Shown here: positions 11,916 to 23,478 of the stretch, piece by piece
How positions within the stretch are numbered: the stretch's first letter is position 1
Layout: each line of letters begins with the position of its first letter
NCBI GenBank assembly: GCA_029379385.1
Contig: CM055610.1
Coordinates: forward strand, 18,687,422 to 18,751,421
Source of the DNA: Quillaja saponaria
Lineage: Eukaryota; Streptophyta; Magnoliopsida; Fabales; Quillajaceae
DNA: 64,000 nucleotides
Reading direction: 5' to 3'
Made by a program: the position numbers and the translations under genes
The notes under the pieces: generated by a model
What the model was told of the DNA's origin: nothing
The model's database searches: none
Seen by the model: only the letters and a program-made list of their open reading frames with translations

Positions 11916-14900
11916 ATGTTAGTGACGACTGAGGAAGCCTTGCCAATGACCCTGAGAGAAGAAAAGGCTGACATGAAGCAGAAGCAGCAGCACTTTGTGC
12001 TTATACATGGTATAAGTGGAGGAAGTTGGTGTTGGTATAAAATTCGATGTCTTATGGAAAACTCAGGCTATAAGGTTTCTTGTGTAGACCTCAAAAGTGC
12101 TGGAATTGATCGATCTGATGCCAATTCTATTCTTTCTTTTGATGATTATAATAAGCCTCTCATCGATTTCATGTCGGCTTTGCCGGATAATGAACAGGTG
12201 CTCTGTTTCTGTCTCTGTTTTTCTCTGAATCTCTCTGTTTCTGTATGTCATATGACTAATGAATAATGATCAGTTGTGTGCTGGTACAGGTTATATTGGT
12301 AGGGCACAGTGCAGGAGGACTTAGTGTTACTCAGGCCACTTACAAATTTCCAAACAAGGTCAAGTTAGTAGTGTATGTAGCAGCAACTATGCTCAAGTTT
12401 GGTTTTTGGACAGATGAAGATCTCAAAGATGTAAGTCCTTCTTGCTATTGGTATTGATCAGTCTGTTCTGTGTTTCTTTTTCCAATATCTCATTCTCATT
12501 CTGATTAATTTAAGTTTTAGTTGAATTATTAAGCCAAATATGCTTTCATATACAGAGGTTAAGCATGATAGTGAAATTTATATAGGTTTTGCATTCTTGG
12601 ACTGTTTTTGGAGTCTATATTAGAGGTTCACAGCAAATATGATGTTGATGGGTTTTGAAATTAAGTGATTGCCAACTGTGATCCTTAACAAAAATGGTTG
12701 TTTGGGTACCCAATTTTGAGGATCACCACCCACCTACTCTCCTTCATTTACATAAGCAATCAAATCAGTAGTTGTCCAACCGTGGGGTTCTCTTTTTTCT
12801 TTTAGTTTTCTATTTTGTGATACCTAACAAGAGAATATGCTTCATACAAGACCCTTTTTTAAAAAAACAATTAAGGACTCCAGTGCACAAAACACATTTA
12901 AGAATTGCACCTTTTTACATGATGTTGGTAAAGATATGCGTATATTTAACTGGTAAAATTATCGTCTATTGTGTAGCTCATATGTCTAATAAATCTCTTT
13001 TAAACCGAGCAAAAAGGAAAAAAAAAATTATTTTCAAGACTTTTTTTTTTATTTTCTTTCTTCCTCTTGTTAAGGGCAATGACTAATGATTACAATTGGA
13101 GCCATTTTTAGGATTGGACTTCTAGTTTAGTCTACTTGTATTATAATATGATGAAAAGGTCTAAATCTAGTTAGCCTACCTCTTTTTAGGGATGAAAAGA
13201 TGTGGTATATCATGTTGGTTAAATTTTATTTTGACTAAGATAAATCGAGACTTTAGAGAGGAAGCCCCCTACTAAACTTCCCATTTTAAATGTACTGACA
13301 GAGTTATATGCTTTGCAGAATTATGGTTGTACTTGTTCATAACATTAAACTTGTGGAAATCCCAAACTCAGAATCAAATTACTAGACAGATTAAATGTTT
13401 ATGCTCGATAATTTGAATATATTAACTAAAAATATCCATTTCAATTTGAAGATTGGTAAATAATTATTAAATTTCCCTATTAGCTTTCTTAAAAAATTTA
13501 TGAATTGCATAAATTATATATACCTATTTCATAATCTAAAATCATACCTAATTCGTGAACTAAAATAAATGTACTACTCAAATTATAATTTAGGACAAAA
13601 TTAATTGCACGAAACATTTTGCCTTGAGCTTTTTTTTTTTAGTACAATAGAAGTAGAATATTTTACATTTCGAAATATAAAATTTACTTATACTCATATC
13701 ACCACCGCCTTTTATTTAAAAGAATTTCTATCACACTGATGTCATGAAACCAAAATTTAGAGTTTTGGTCGCTACGGTTTACTAAATGTTAATCTCAACC
13801 TTCTACTATTGTCAATAATGATGCACTTTTTCTAATCTCCAAAGAGTTGTAATCCTTATATCAATGATTGTAAGCATGCCTTTATCTATGTGTCTCTTGT
13901 TGACACAAGAACTTGTCAAGTCTCTTCTTCTTTTTCCTTTTCCCAATTTGAATGGATGTTAGCCGACAGCCCTGTTTCACATTTCTATTGTTTGTCCTCT
14001 ACAAATAATACGACATTTTCTCCGTGTTCAATCTACTTCAATGATTGATTTTGACAAAGACTTAAAGTGTAACACAAAATTAAATTGCTTGGTTTTTCTT
14101 TTTTCTTTAATTAGTTTACAATATTTACATATTTGTAACGTTTTTTAATGTGAGATTTGGATAATTTGTGTGGTGCAGGGAGTACCAGATTTATCTGAGT
14201 TTGGGGATGTCTATGAATTGGGATTTGGAATGGGAAATGATAAATCTCCTACTAGTGCTGTTGTCAAGAAAGAATTCCAAAGGAAGATCATCTACCATCT
14301 CAGCCCTCATGAGGTACATAAATTAATTTTGTGGGCATCTTATTAATTAATTAAGGGCATGCATGAATTTATCCATGTTATTTCCTAATTAAATTTGAAT
14401 TTAAATTTATTAAATAATTAAAATCAATTCTAATAAGCAAAAGTTTTTGTCAAATTTTTTACTTACTTGCCTATGAACCAAACTTTTATGTAGCCTCAGT
14501 TTCACCTTTGCTTTTGCTGCATGTAGTAGGACCACTAATATAAAGTACAACATTTTAATGGGAAACAAAGAAAAATGATTTGTGTCCAATCCCAAAATCC
14601 CAATTGAAGAGCAATGAATTATGGGCCACAACAACCTGCCTATCAATCCCCTCAATTAGAGCACATCCACTAATTGAATAATAGCTCGAAGTTATACTAT
14701 TTATGTGGTAGAAGATGTGTTTGAAATGAATACACAAATTAAAATGTTTCGTCCATTAAAATTCATCTTTTAATAGACAGGTTATATTCATAGACGCTAT
14801 AAATCGAATAATTTCAGTATAAAATATCAAAATTTAATACTAATTTTAAGTTAAGCATAAGATAATAATTTGTGAGTGACAATATGTGAAGTGTGAATGT

Positions 14901-15216
14901 TGATTTTTGTGGACTTGTGCAGGATTCCACCTTAGCTGCCATGCTTTTGAGGGCAGGTCCAATTCAAGCAATAGTAAGTGCACGATTTACTCAAAAAGAA
15001 GAGGCTGAGAAGGAAGTGGACAAGGTGCGGCGCGTGTACATAAAAACATTGCACGATCGAGTTGTCAAACCAGACCAACAAGTTACGATGATAAAGAAGT
15101 GGCCACCATCTGATGTTTATGTTTTGGACAGTGACCATAGTCCCTTCTTCTCTACCCCATTTCTGCTCTTTGGTTTGCTAGTAAAAGCTGCAGCTTTTGA
15201 CGTGGGATGCAACTAG
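11916..15216 (+). CDS. MES17: Methylesterase, MES17-like (methyl-IAA esterase type)
   Basis: This is an alpha/beta-hydrolase of the plant MES/SABP2 family, which hydrolyses methyl esters of hormones. The closest family pattern is MES17, known to act on methyl indole-3-acetate. Four exons are in phase 0 throughout: 11916-12197, 12290-12430, 14179-14313 and 14923-15216, giving 283 residues, close to the usual 260-280. Visible motifs are HFVLIHG (26-32, oxyanion region), GHSAGG with catalytic Ser101, GVPDLSEFGDVYELGFG after residue 141, and DSDHSPFFSTPF near the C-terminus. The expected catalytic Asp and His are Asp231 (LHDRVVKP) and His258. No transit peptide is apparent, so a cytosolic site is inferred. 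The start is the first ATG in frame. Met11 or Met20 could also serve, because the conserved part begins near residue 25. The substrate is inferred from family resemblance only. Confidence 0.92.
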
Positions 15217-16053
15217 CTAGCCGGCCAATTATTAAGAAAGACAACCTAGCTTCATATACATTCTTGCTTGTTAAACAATGTCAAAAAATCAAAAGATCAT
15301 TTTGATGATTTCTGAAAAATATATGTTTAAGGATTTCAACATTTTTTATGTGAACTTTTTTAGCCATCTAAATAATAAGTTTGGATTGATTATTTGTGAA
15401 TTGTGATTAGGGGCAAACCAGTAATGATGCATATTAATTAGGTAGTTCATAATAACTCTAGTAAATAAGTCAGAAAACAATAACATTTTTATCACATTGG
15501 TAATACTTAGGAGATACATATTTGTTAAAATAAGATAGAATTAGTTTAGGAAAAAAAAACAACAAAATTTATTTATTGTTAAGGGCTGAGTTTGAAAAAT
15601 TCGTTTAGTAAATGAGTTGAGTTCAAATTTTTTAATCATATCAATTAATTGTATATTTCCATCTAAATTTAATAGGTTTAGATTGATTAAGAATTCAATT
15701 TAAAAAGAAATTAAATCTTTGGGATCAAATAGAATGTTTTTTTCCATAACAGATATTTGATGTTACCATTCAGTTCTTTATTTTTTTTTAAACTTTCCAT
15801 TCACATTATTTAGTAGCCTTTTAAAGATGAGGCTAGGGTGAACCCTTAAATTAGCACCCTTGGCCTAGGATATCAGACAATGGTAGTAAGTTGCCCAGAA
15901 ATAAAAACTATCAACTGAGGCATCCAAGCTCTTATTTGTCTACGGCTTATTCTGGAAGAAAAATCTGTGTTTTTTTTTTTTTTTTTCCAAATCAATTACA
16001 ATATTTTTATTTGTTACTAAGGCAAACTGTTTAGGTCTGACTCGCAGGTCATA
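15217..16053. other. Convergent intergenic spacer
   Basis: This spacer separates the 3' ends of two convergent genes, the methylesterase (+) and the phosphate transporter (-). It is AT-rich and should contain both 3' untranslated regions. A T-tract lies near 15969-15986. No gene is seen. Confidence 0.6.
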
Positions 16054-17694
16054 CTAGACCATTTCAGATTCTTGAGCTTTATCATCAGCAATGGTTTTGG
16101 GTTTCTCATCTGTGACAGCATTATCCTCAGTACCTTTTCCCTCTCCTGATATTTCCTCCAGTGACCTGCCTTTTGTTTCTGGCACCAAGAATGTGAAAAG
16201 AAACCCAATCATGTTCACCACAGAAAGTGCTACTATTGCCTTCTGGGTTTTATCTGTGTTGCTAGTATAGCTCTGAACCACAAAAGCACCAATTATAGCT
16301 CCTGCTTTTCCTGCTGCTGCTGAGATACCATGGCATGTTGAACGGAACCTTGCTGGGAAAATCTCCGCCGGCACTATAAATGTCGTGCTATTAGGTCCAA
16401 AGTTTGCAAAAAAGAGGGTAAGTCCATAGAGAACAACAAACATTGTGGTGTTACCACCACAAAAATCTTTTGGTGAGTCTGAACTGCATTTATTTTTCTC
16501 TCCCCTGTATTGTCCATAGTGAGTTCCAAGAATTACCATGCAGATAGACATCAAAAGGAAGCCACCAAGCTGGATGATGAACCTTCCAATCTTATCAACG
16601 AGAAACACAGTGAACCAATACCCAGGTACTGTTGCAAATAGTGCTATCCAAAACATTGCCTTAGAGAGACTGAATACCTCTTCAATTGCATTCATTTTTG
16701 AGGCTTTATTAACCAGACCACTGGCTGGGTAAATATCTTTCTGTGTGAGTTGAAGACTATAGAAGGCAATATCCAACAAGAACCAGGTGCTAGCAGTCCC
16801 CAGAAGGTGAAGGCCATGTCTCTTGGCAAACTCAGCAGAGAGGAGTCCATAAGAGCTGCTCTGATTGACTGCAAGCTTGGAATTTGTTTCTTCAATAGGT
16901 ATGTCCTTTTCAAGGACTTTGGCCATATCTTCAGCAGCCTTCTTGTGATCTCCCTCAACTAAGGCTGTGTACCGAGCAGTTTCTGGCATTTTCATTCGCC
17001 AGTAGAAAGTTAATGCTGCAGGTACTGCACCAAACATAAGCACGATTCGCCAAACAAAATCCCCTTCTGGTTGAGTAGATAGCACTCTGTCAGTTTGGAA
17101 ATCAACAGCTGGAAAAGCATCTAAGAATAACTTGGAGACAATCATAGCTACAGCTCCACCAACCAATATTCCTACTCCTTGCATTGCAAATACAGCAGCA
17201 ATAAACCCTCCTCGGGTTTTTTGATTAGCATATTCTGACATTATGACAGCAGAGAGTGGATAGTCTCCTCCAATTCCAAACCCCAGCCAGAAGCGAAAGA
17301 AGCAAAGAGTAGCAACCACACTTTTAGCTGTGGAGCCAAAGGAAAGCCCTGATGCCAAAGCACACCCCACCATAGTGATAAGAGTAATCCCATAAACCTT
17401 TTTTCTCCCAAGTTTATCACCAAGCCAGCCAAAGAAGAGTTGCCCTGCCAGGGTTCCACATAAAGCGGCCCCAGTTATGGCATTGTTCACGTTGACTGGA
17501 AGCTTGCCTGGGTCGTGAGAAGAGGGGTCATAGTAGTACAGGCGACCTATAAGTTTGGTAACAGCAGTAATGCAGAAGAGATCATATGCATCAGTGAAGA
17601 ATCCCATCCCAGCTATCACAATTGCCTTATAATGGTAGAGTTGTGTCTTAGCATTGTCAAGAGCCGAGAAAACAGCTTGGTTTGTATCTGCCAT
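16054..17694 (-). CDS. High-affinity inorganic phosphate transporter, PHT1 family
   Basis: This is a proton-coupled phosphate importer of the plasma membrane (major facilitator superfamily). The coding sequence is uninterrupted and encodes 546 residues from the ATG at 17692-17694. A longer frame upstream adds 12 residues unlike the family, so I chose the Met-Ala-Asp-Thr start. The PHT1 signature appears as [13 protein letters not shown] at residues 142-154 (usual form has Thr where Val150 sits). Residues matching the phosphate and proton site of the fungal structure PiPT are present: Asp38, Tyr145, Gln172, Trp304, Asp308, Tyr312 and Asn431. The family motif [16 protein letters not shown] occurs at 503-518, followed by a hydrophilic tail. 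Twelve membrane segments with a central cytosolic loop (about 240-295) fit the hydropathy. The exact PHT1 subgroup was not determined. A P1BS site upstream suggests control by PHR-type regulators. Confidence 0.95.
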   Translation of the reverse strand: MADTNQAVFSALDNAKTQLYHYKAIVIAGMGFFTDAYDLFCITAVTKLIGRLYYYDPSSHDPGKLPVNVNNAITGAALCGTLAGQLFFGWLGDKLGRKKVYGITLITMVGCALASGLSFGSTAKSVVATLCFFRFWLGFGIGGDYPLSAVIMSEYANQKTRGGFIAAVFAMQGVGILVGGAVAMIVSKLFLDAFPAVDFQTDRVLSTQPEGDFVWRIVLMFGAVPAALTFYWRMKMPETARYTALVEGDHKKAAEDMAKVLEKDIPIEETNSKLAVNQSSSYGLLSAEFAKRHGLHLLGTASTWFLLDIAFYSLQLTQKDIYPASGLVNKASKMNAIEEVFSLSKAMFWIALFATVPGYWFTVFLVDKIGRFIIQLGGFLLMSICMVILGTHYGQYRGEKNKCSSDSPKDFCGGNTTMFVVLYGLTLFFANFGPNSTTFIVPAEIFPARFRSTCHGISAAAGKAGAIIGAFVVQSYTSNTDKTQKAIVALSVVNMIGFLFTFLVPETKGRSLEEISGEGKGTEDNAVTDEKPKTIADDKAQESEMV

Positions 17695-19360
17695 TACTCC
17701 TTCCCTAAGGATGACTAAGATAGAGATCAAAGTGTGAGCAAGAGAAATAGCAAGGCATATGGTAGGATTATATGCAGCTTCATCAGTGTTTGGTTCATTT
17801 GTCTTGTTTTGTACTTCTAAGGATACTGCTTTTGCATGACAAGAAACTCTCCTTTGAAATTAACGGTTTGTCAAAAAGTGTAGATACCTAGAGAACAAAT
17901 TAAATCTGATAGAAATTACGTGGTGTTAGGGGGTGAATTGACCCATGAAAACGTGATGGATGATTTGTTGTTGGCTTGTTGTCTTAGTACGTATTTTATT
18001 CATGTTAATGGTTGTTAAAACTGTAGAAGCTGGACTGAGCTGCAACCAATTCCCCACTAAGCTGATTTTCAATATAAAAGAGAGTAAAAAAGATGTATCA
18101 TAATGGATATGAAGTTTTTTTTTTTCCTAAAACTTTTAGGTATATACGCTTGATGATCTTGTCTTTTGCTTTAAAAGGGGTTTCTCCAAAGTTTCCCTTT
18201 ATTAATCTGTCATGCATCAGACAAATGAATTTCATAGGTTTCATCCCATTCCCAAATGATGTGGTACTTGACAATCTACTTATACTGTGCTTGGACAAAT
18301 GTACTACCATGTCAGACTAAATACCAGGCTTCTACTTGTAGAATTAAAGAAAAGGAAAAGGAAAAGGAAAGGAAAAGAAAAAGGATAAACCTTGCCAGGT
18401 TTCCACCAGATAAAATTGCAGCAACAAATATATGTTGGATTTTTATATGACCATTACCCCTATTCAGCCTAATCTAATTAATTACCTCTGGAATAGGGAA
18501 AAGGAAAACTAGTTCCCTGTCTCAGCAGAATCAGAAATATAACATAAGAGTATATTTTTTACTGCTTATAGAACTTTGAATCACAAATTTCACGTTAATC
18601 TTTTGAGTTCTGAACTCTCAACTATTACTGTAGAACCTAAAGTTCACACTGCATCTCTTCGTAGCTAAATTAAATAAACAAGGCATGGATTCAAACAAAT
18701 CAAGCAGTAAGTTCCCATGTTTTCTATTTAATCCTCTTGTTTAGTGGGAGACTACTATTAAACCATGATGCAACATAAGAGCTTCTGCTTCAAAAGAAAA
18801 AGAAAAACATATTTCAGTAGATATGGGTGCTTTGAAATGAGATAATCTGCTAGACCAGTCTTAGATAACACGTATTAGACACCATCACAGGACTCGCTTG
18901 CATTTATTCGATTTGTACAATTTGACAATGTATTATAATCACAAATTTAACTATTCTTCAGCTTTATACTAGAACCAATTGGAATCTGAACTTCGTTTTA
19001 TCTGCATTTTACCATCTTGCTGATGTCTCACATTTACTCTTAACTTCATCATTGCATTGGCATGTCAGAGTAATGCTTTGACTACGATTACAAATTTCAT
19101 CTGCACCAATAACGTGAAAATGACACTTGTAAGCATAACAAGGCAATTGTTCTTTTTTATTGAAACAAATTGTCTGAGTTTCATTTGCATGGAAAAATTA
19201 ACTGCTAATCTTTTCATTTGCTCTTCACTGTACAATATTACAGAGACATTGTATTGTATATCTGTATCAGGTACTAAGGGAAGATTTTTTTTTTTTTTTT
19301 TTTTTTTTCATTTTTGCTGCAAGTATGCTGATATATATCAGATTTAAAAAGATGGTGGAG
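17695..19360. other. Upstream region of the phosphate transporter
   Basis: This covers the 5' flank of the minus-strand PHT1 gene and, at its right end, the 3' flank of the thioredoxin locus. It contains a P1BS-type site (18140-18147), a purine run of AAAGG/AAAAGG units near 18346-18389, and a long T-tract near 19286-19309. No gene is supported. Confidence 0.5.
18140..18147 (-). promoter_or_regulatory. P1BS-type phosphate-response site
   Basis: GTATATAC fits the palindromic consensus GNATATNC bound by PHR1-type MYB-CC factors under phosphate starvation. It lies about 446 bases upstream of the PHT1 start codon, a usual position. I found no other exact match between 17695 and 19360. The motif is short, so chance occurrence is possible. 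Confidence 0.5.
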
Positions 19361-21773
19361 TCACCTCTGCGACTTGATTGTTACATCAGCCATGGTAGCT
19401 ATCTTCTTCTGAAGCTCTTCCTTGTTGGCCCCAACAAGTTTGTCCAATTGTCGCCCATCTTTAATAAAATAGAATGTTGGAGTTGCAGTAACATCCCATG
19501 AATTACTTAACTCCTACATTCCTCCAACAGACATAACACCTCATTTTAAAGATATTACACTAGTAAAATGTATTAACATAAGAGACCAAATAATAAGTTC
19601 ACGGCCAAATCAGATGTATCATGTGCCAACTAGGAGATGCTAATAATCATACGTATCTTTGAGAACTAGCAAATATATGTAACTATAATTTTAGACCATA
19701 GTAGTGGATGTTCTGTAACTCAAATTTTTACATTTGAAATAGTAAAATAGTTAATATCACTATAAAAGGAAAACTATATAAGCTTCGAAAAAATCTATAA
19801 TTCTGCAGCCATGCAATGCTGAATCTGGATTCTTACTTACAGTGAGCTCATCAACATCCACTGATAGAAATTCAATACAATAGTTATATTTATTGGCAAG
19901 CTCGCGGTACGCAGGTACTATAGCTCTACAAGGATTACACCCTGCTGCACTAAAATTTGCTACAACCTGTTGGATAGTTAGAAACTGTAAGATAAATTGT
20001 ACCTAACTATAGATATAGAGAGTGATACTTGATACTTCCACATATACGATCTGCCTGCATGTCATAACACTTAATCTAAGAAAATAGCTCAAAGAAACTA
20101 TGGTAAAATAAAAAAACCAGCCATCTTATAGTAAAATATATACATACATAATATATGGAGTGGAAGTAATCTATTGAACAAAGCCCACAGATTTAGAAGC
20201 AAACACTGTGATACAGACAAGGAATGTATTCAAATGTTAACAACCTGCTATTTGTACCAAAGCAAGAGTCTTACAACCACATCTTGAAAGAAATTAAATT
20301 TATGAAGAGCATGAAACTAGAATATGATAAAAGTAATCTTTACAAGAGCCTATAAAAAGAAAGAAAAATATTCACCAATAATTGGATTTCATAACATATT
20401 TCCAAATTATTTGAACATTCGGGTGTTGCAACCAACAAACATTGATTAGCTAGACTCAATAGGTGTTTTGAATTCATTCACGATGACTGAGAACTCTTTC
20501 CACATTGGGAAAGCCAAATTCAGAAGTAACCCTTCTCAAAATTGGTTGAAATATCTCGAATACTTGAAGGAAGAGAATAGCTGTTTACTATAATTCTAGA
20601 AGGAAGCCAATAGCTGTTTACTAGAAGCTCTCCAGTTCTCATAAAACAAACAAGATGTGGGTTTCATAGTATTTTATGTATCTAACGCATTTTTTTTAGT
20701 TCATCATACATGAATAATATATTTGGGATTAAGGCGGGTTTTCAGTGCCGCATGCTTCTGCTTTCGGATTACCATTACCAATGATGTACTTCTGCTAGCT
20801 TTAGTGTTATTCATAAGATATAGATTGTAGACAAGTATGCTAAACTGCTTGGATATCAGTAGTCTAAAGTATAGGCTAAAGTATCCATAGATATTGCAGC
20901 TAAACTCCTCTGTAATAAGGCTTCTTTCTCAACATTTATCAATCAACAATGAACTAGAAACATAAAATTTTCCATCCCTGTTAGCTTCTGATAGCTTTTC
21001 CTCTCAACTCTCGGTTGTACTTATGTTGTGCACGTCTATGCCGGATACCTCATGATAATTCTTCTCACGGTCATGTCTATGACTCTGGGAGAATCATGAA
21101 ATTTTTAAATGATGTAACAGGTGAAAAGGAATAAGGAAATATGAAAATTCTGAATGGTAATTCAACTTAAACAAGTGAATTCATAAATTCATATCTAATA
21201 TCTATTATTTCAGTCTGTAACTTTAACTCACAAAGATTATAACTTAAACCAGTAAAAATTGAATTTACGCGTGGTAAATATATTTTGCAAATTCTGTATG
21301 GCCATGCCCATTTCATGACAACCTCATCGCTATATAGTACCCAAAAAAAGTGCGCAAATATCTCTGCATGACATTAAAAACAGGATACATAGATGTTCAT
21401 TTTGGCAGCTAGCATATCCAGAGAGGAAATCAGAAGAACATGGAAAACACAATTGGCAATAAGAAGTATAAAAAACTGAACCTGATTGGATGCAGATAAG
21501 TTGGTTGTATTGGAAGATCAAAGAGTGAGAAAAATCTTCATCTAATCAATTTTCTCTTTGATGCATTTGAAAATCTTTGAATCAGCATGAAGAATGGGGT
21601 ATAAGGAAACAATACAGAGAAATACATAGAAGGTCCTGTAAGAATACTGGCAAAACAAAATGATTGAAGAATTCGAGAAATAAAGGTAGTAAACTACTTA
21701 GTGTAATTAGTTATTTGGAAAAATATAAAAGTAACAAAAGTAAATATACCTTGGTACTCCAACAACTTCCCAT
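19361..21773 (-). pseudogene. h-type thioredoxin with in-frame stop (probable pseudogene)
   Basis: Four phase-0 coding exons reconstruct a 141-codon h-type thioredoxin: 21750-21773 (MGSCWSTK), about 20962-21084, 19841-19966 and 19361-19513 (ending KSQR then TGA). Exon 4 carries the conserved cis-Pro context TATPTFYF and the KLVGANKEEL helix. Three features argue against a normal product. In exon 2 the codon expected to be Trp in the family pattern (TTES-Trp-EEKL) is TGA at 21004-21006. After Asp-Gly-Lys there is no good donor, and the nearest in-phase GT has the weak context TAT|GTTTCT. The active site reads Ala-Gly-Cys-Asn-Pro-Cys instead of the usual Trp-Cys-Gly-Pro-Cys. The other splice sites look sound. 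Skipping exon 2 would keep the frame and give about 100 residues, so a shortened protein cannot be excluded. A sequencing error could explain the stop alone, but not all three changes. Confidence 0.75.
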
Positions 21774-23478
21774 TGAGTAATCACAAAATCCCTGCTTTTA
21801 GAATTACAGAATTACCCTAAAAGAACACCTGCAAGCAAGATATATACACAGGAGTTAGTGACTACCCAAAAAATGTATCAGTAAGTTTTCATTAAATCAT
21901 ACATATGGATAGAAAAATGCTGGTTCAAAAATTGAGTAGAGAAAAAAAAAAAAAAAAAAACTATCATCTCCTAGATTCTCTGCATTAAAACCTCTAGAGT
22001 AAAACAAAAGAAAGAAGGAAAACCTTTTCTTGATGTCTGCCATTACAGAAAGTTTGTATACCTAGCTGAAGCTGTATAAATATACCCAAAAAACTATATT
22101 TGATGAATTTTCACAATTGAGCTTGCATAATATACAGAGAATTCTCCAAAATAAATTCAACTGGGGGATTTCAACAAAGAGATAAATTTATTATTTCGTA
22201 TGTTTTCAACACAAAGAAAAACAAGCAATATGTTAGAGGCCAAAAAGAAAAGGCAACAAAGAAGATGGTGCATTAGGATTTTCTAAGAGATAATATATAT
22301 ATATATAAGACGATATTTTTTCCAGAAAAATTGAAACAAATGCTTAAGTGTCTGAAAGATTTTAATAATTTTTCCAGAATTATTAGAAAAGAAACAGAAA
22401 ATAAAAAGACAAAACTATGACAAGGAAATCTGGGAGAAATGTTTTATCTTAGATCGTGTGGATTTTCATGTCTTGTTTCATCCATCATTTGGCATTAAAA
22501 AGCTTTCATAATATGTACTCGAATGGAAATAAAGTTAAAACCCCAGAATTACTGCGAAACTTAGCAATGAGAATTAGAAAAAGTACTAATGTTGACTGAA
22601 GATCCATTTAGAAAAAGGAGAAAATTAGAAAACTTATTCAATTTTTGGTATAAGAAGTAAATTTATTTATACTAGATAATTAGAAAATCGTCAACTGCTG
22701 GAGACCTCTATTTATTTTCTGGTAGAGACAAATTTATATTTTTTTTAGTGCATTTGAAATAATAAAAAAAATATAAAAAAAAATTATAACTCACAATTAG
22801 TTTAAGGGATAAGACATAATTGAGCTCAGTAGTTTAGAGATTTCTGTAATTGTGAGAGTTCGAGCCTGTAGGATAATATTTGTGTATAATATTCTTTTTT
22901 GAAGAATAGTCAAGGTGAGTAGAATCAATTTTTTGTAAAAAAATAAATAAAAAATACAATTATCATTTTGTTTATATTTTTTGTCTATCTATTTCAGGAG
23001 ATGAGTTACTAGTTGGTCCAGTCACAAATGACACCATCAGTTTTTGTAGTATTCTCTTAATCTCTCATATTTATGTATATGTTCCAACAATAATTCAAAC
23101 TAAAATTGTTAATTATATTTTCTATTACAAAAGAATCATTTCAAATAAAGTCAATTGTAAAAAAAATTTCATCTAAAATGAATTATATTCAATGAATTTA
23201 TTAGATTGAGATTGTTGGATTGGCACTTGACCTGTGTTTAATCCCACATTGCAGCAAGAAATGTTTAGATGTGAAAAATATTTAATTGGATTTTAATTTA
23301 AGTAGAAGAAAACTATATATGTGAATGAGCCTAAATATTATAACAAGAAAGCAGGGGAGGAACTTTTGCCAATTAGGAATTGAACATTATTTTCACTTTC
23401 AACTGCAGAAAGAAGAAATCCACTTGCCTACCAAAAACATTGGAAAATGCTCTGTTTCTCTCATTAGGTGGCTAACAT
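21774..23478. other. Intergenic spacer between thioredoxin and receptor kinase
   Basis: This AT-rich spacer probably includes the thioredoxin 5' leader; cttgcag|gtgttc on the minus strand near 21830 could be an acceptor of a leader intron. It also holds a SINE-like element (22795-22960). Poly-A (21941-21960) and TA (22293-22308) runs are present. No other gene is seen. Confidence 0.5.
22795..22960 (+). mobile_element. tRNA-derived SINE-like element
   Basis: TGAGCTCAGTAG (22821-22832) resembles the pol III A box, and GTTCGAGCC (22858-22866) the B box. Their spacing of about 25 bases is as in plant tRNA-derived SINEs. The segment ends in A-rich sequence after ttttttgtaaaaaaataaat. It is not an intact tRNA gene, because no acceptor stem or anticodon arm can be folded. 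Ends and target duplication were not fixed. Confidence 0.45.

Noticed and set aside
22821..22866. Functional tRNA gene
   Set aside because: A and B boxes are present, but the arms do not pair and no anticodon loop can be placed, so a SINE remnant is more likely.
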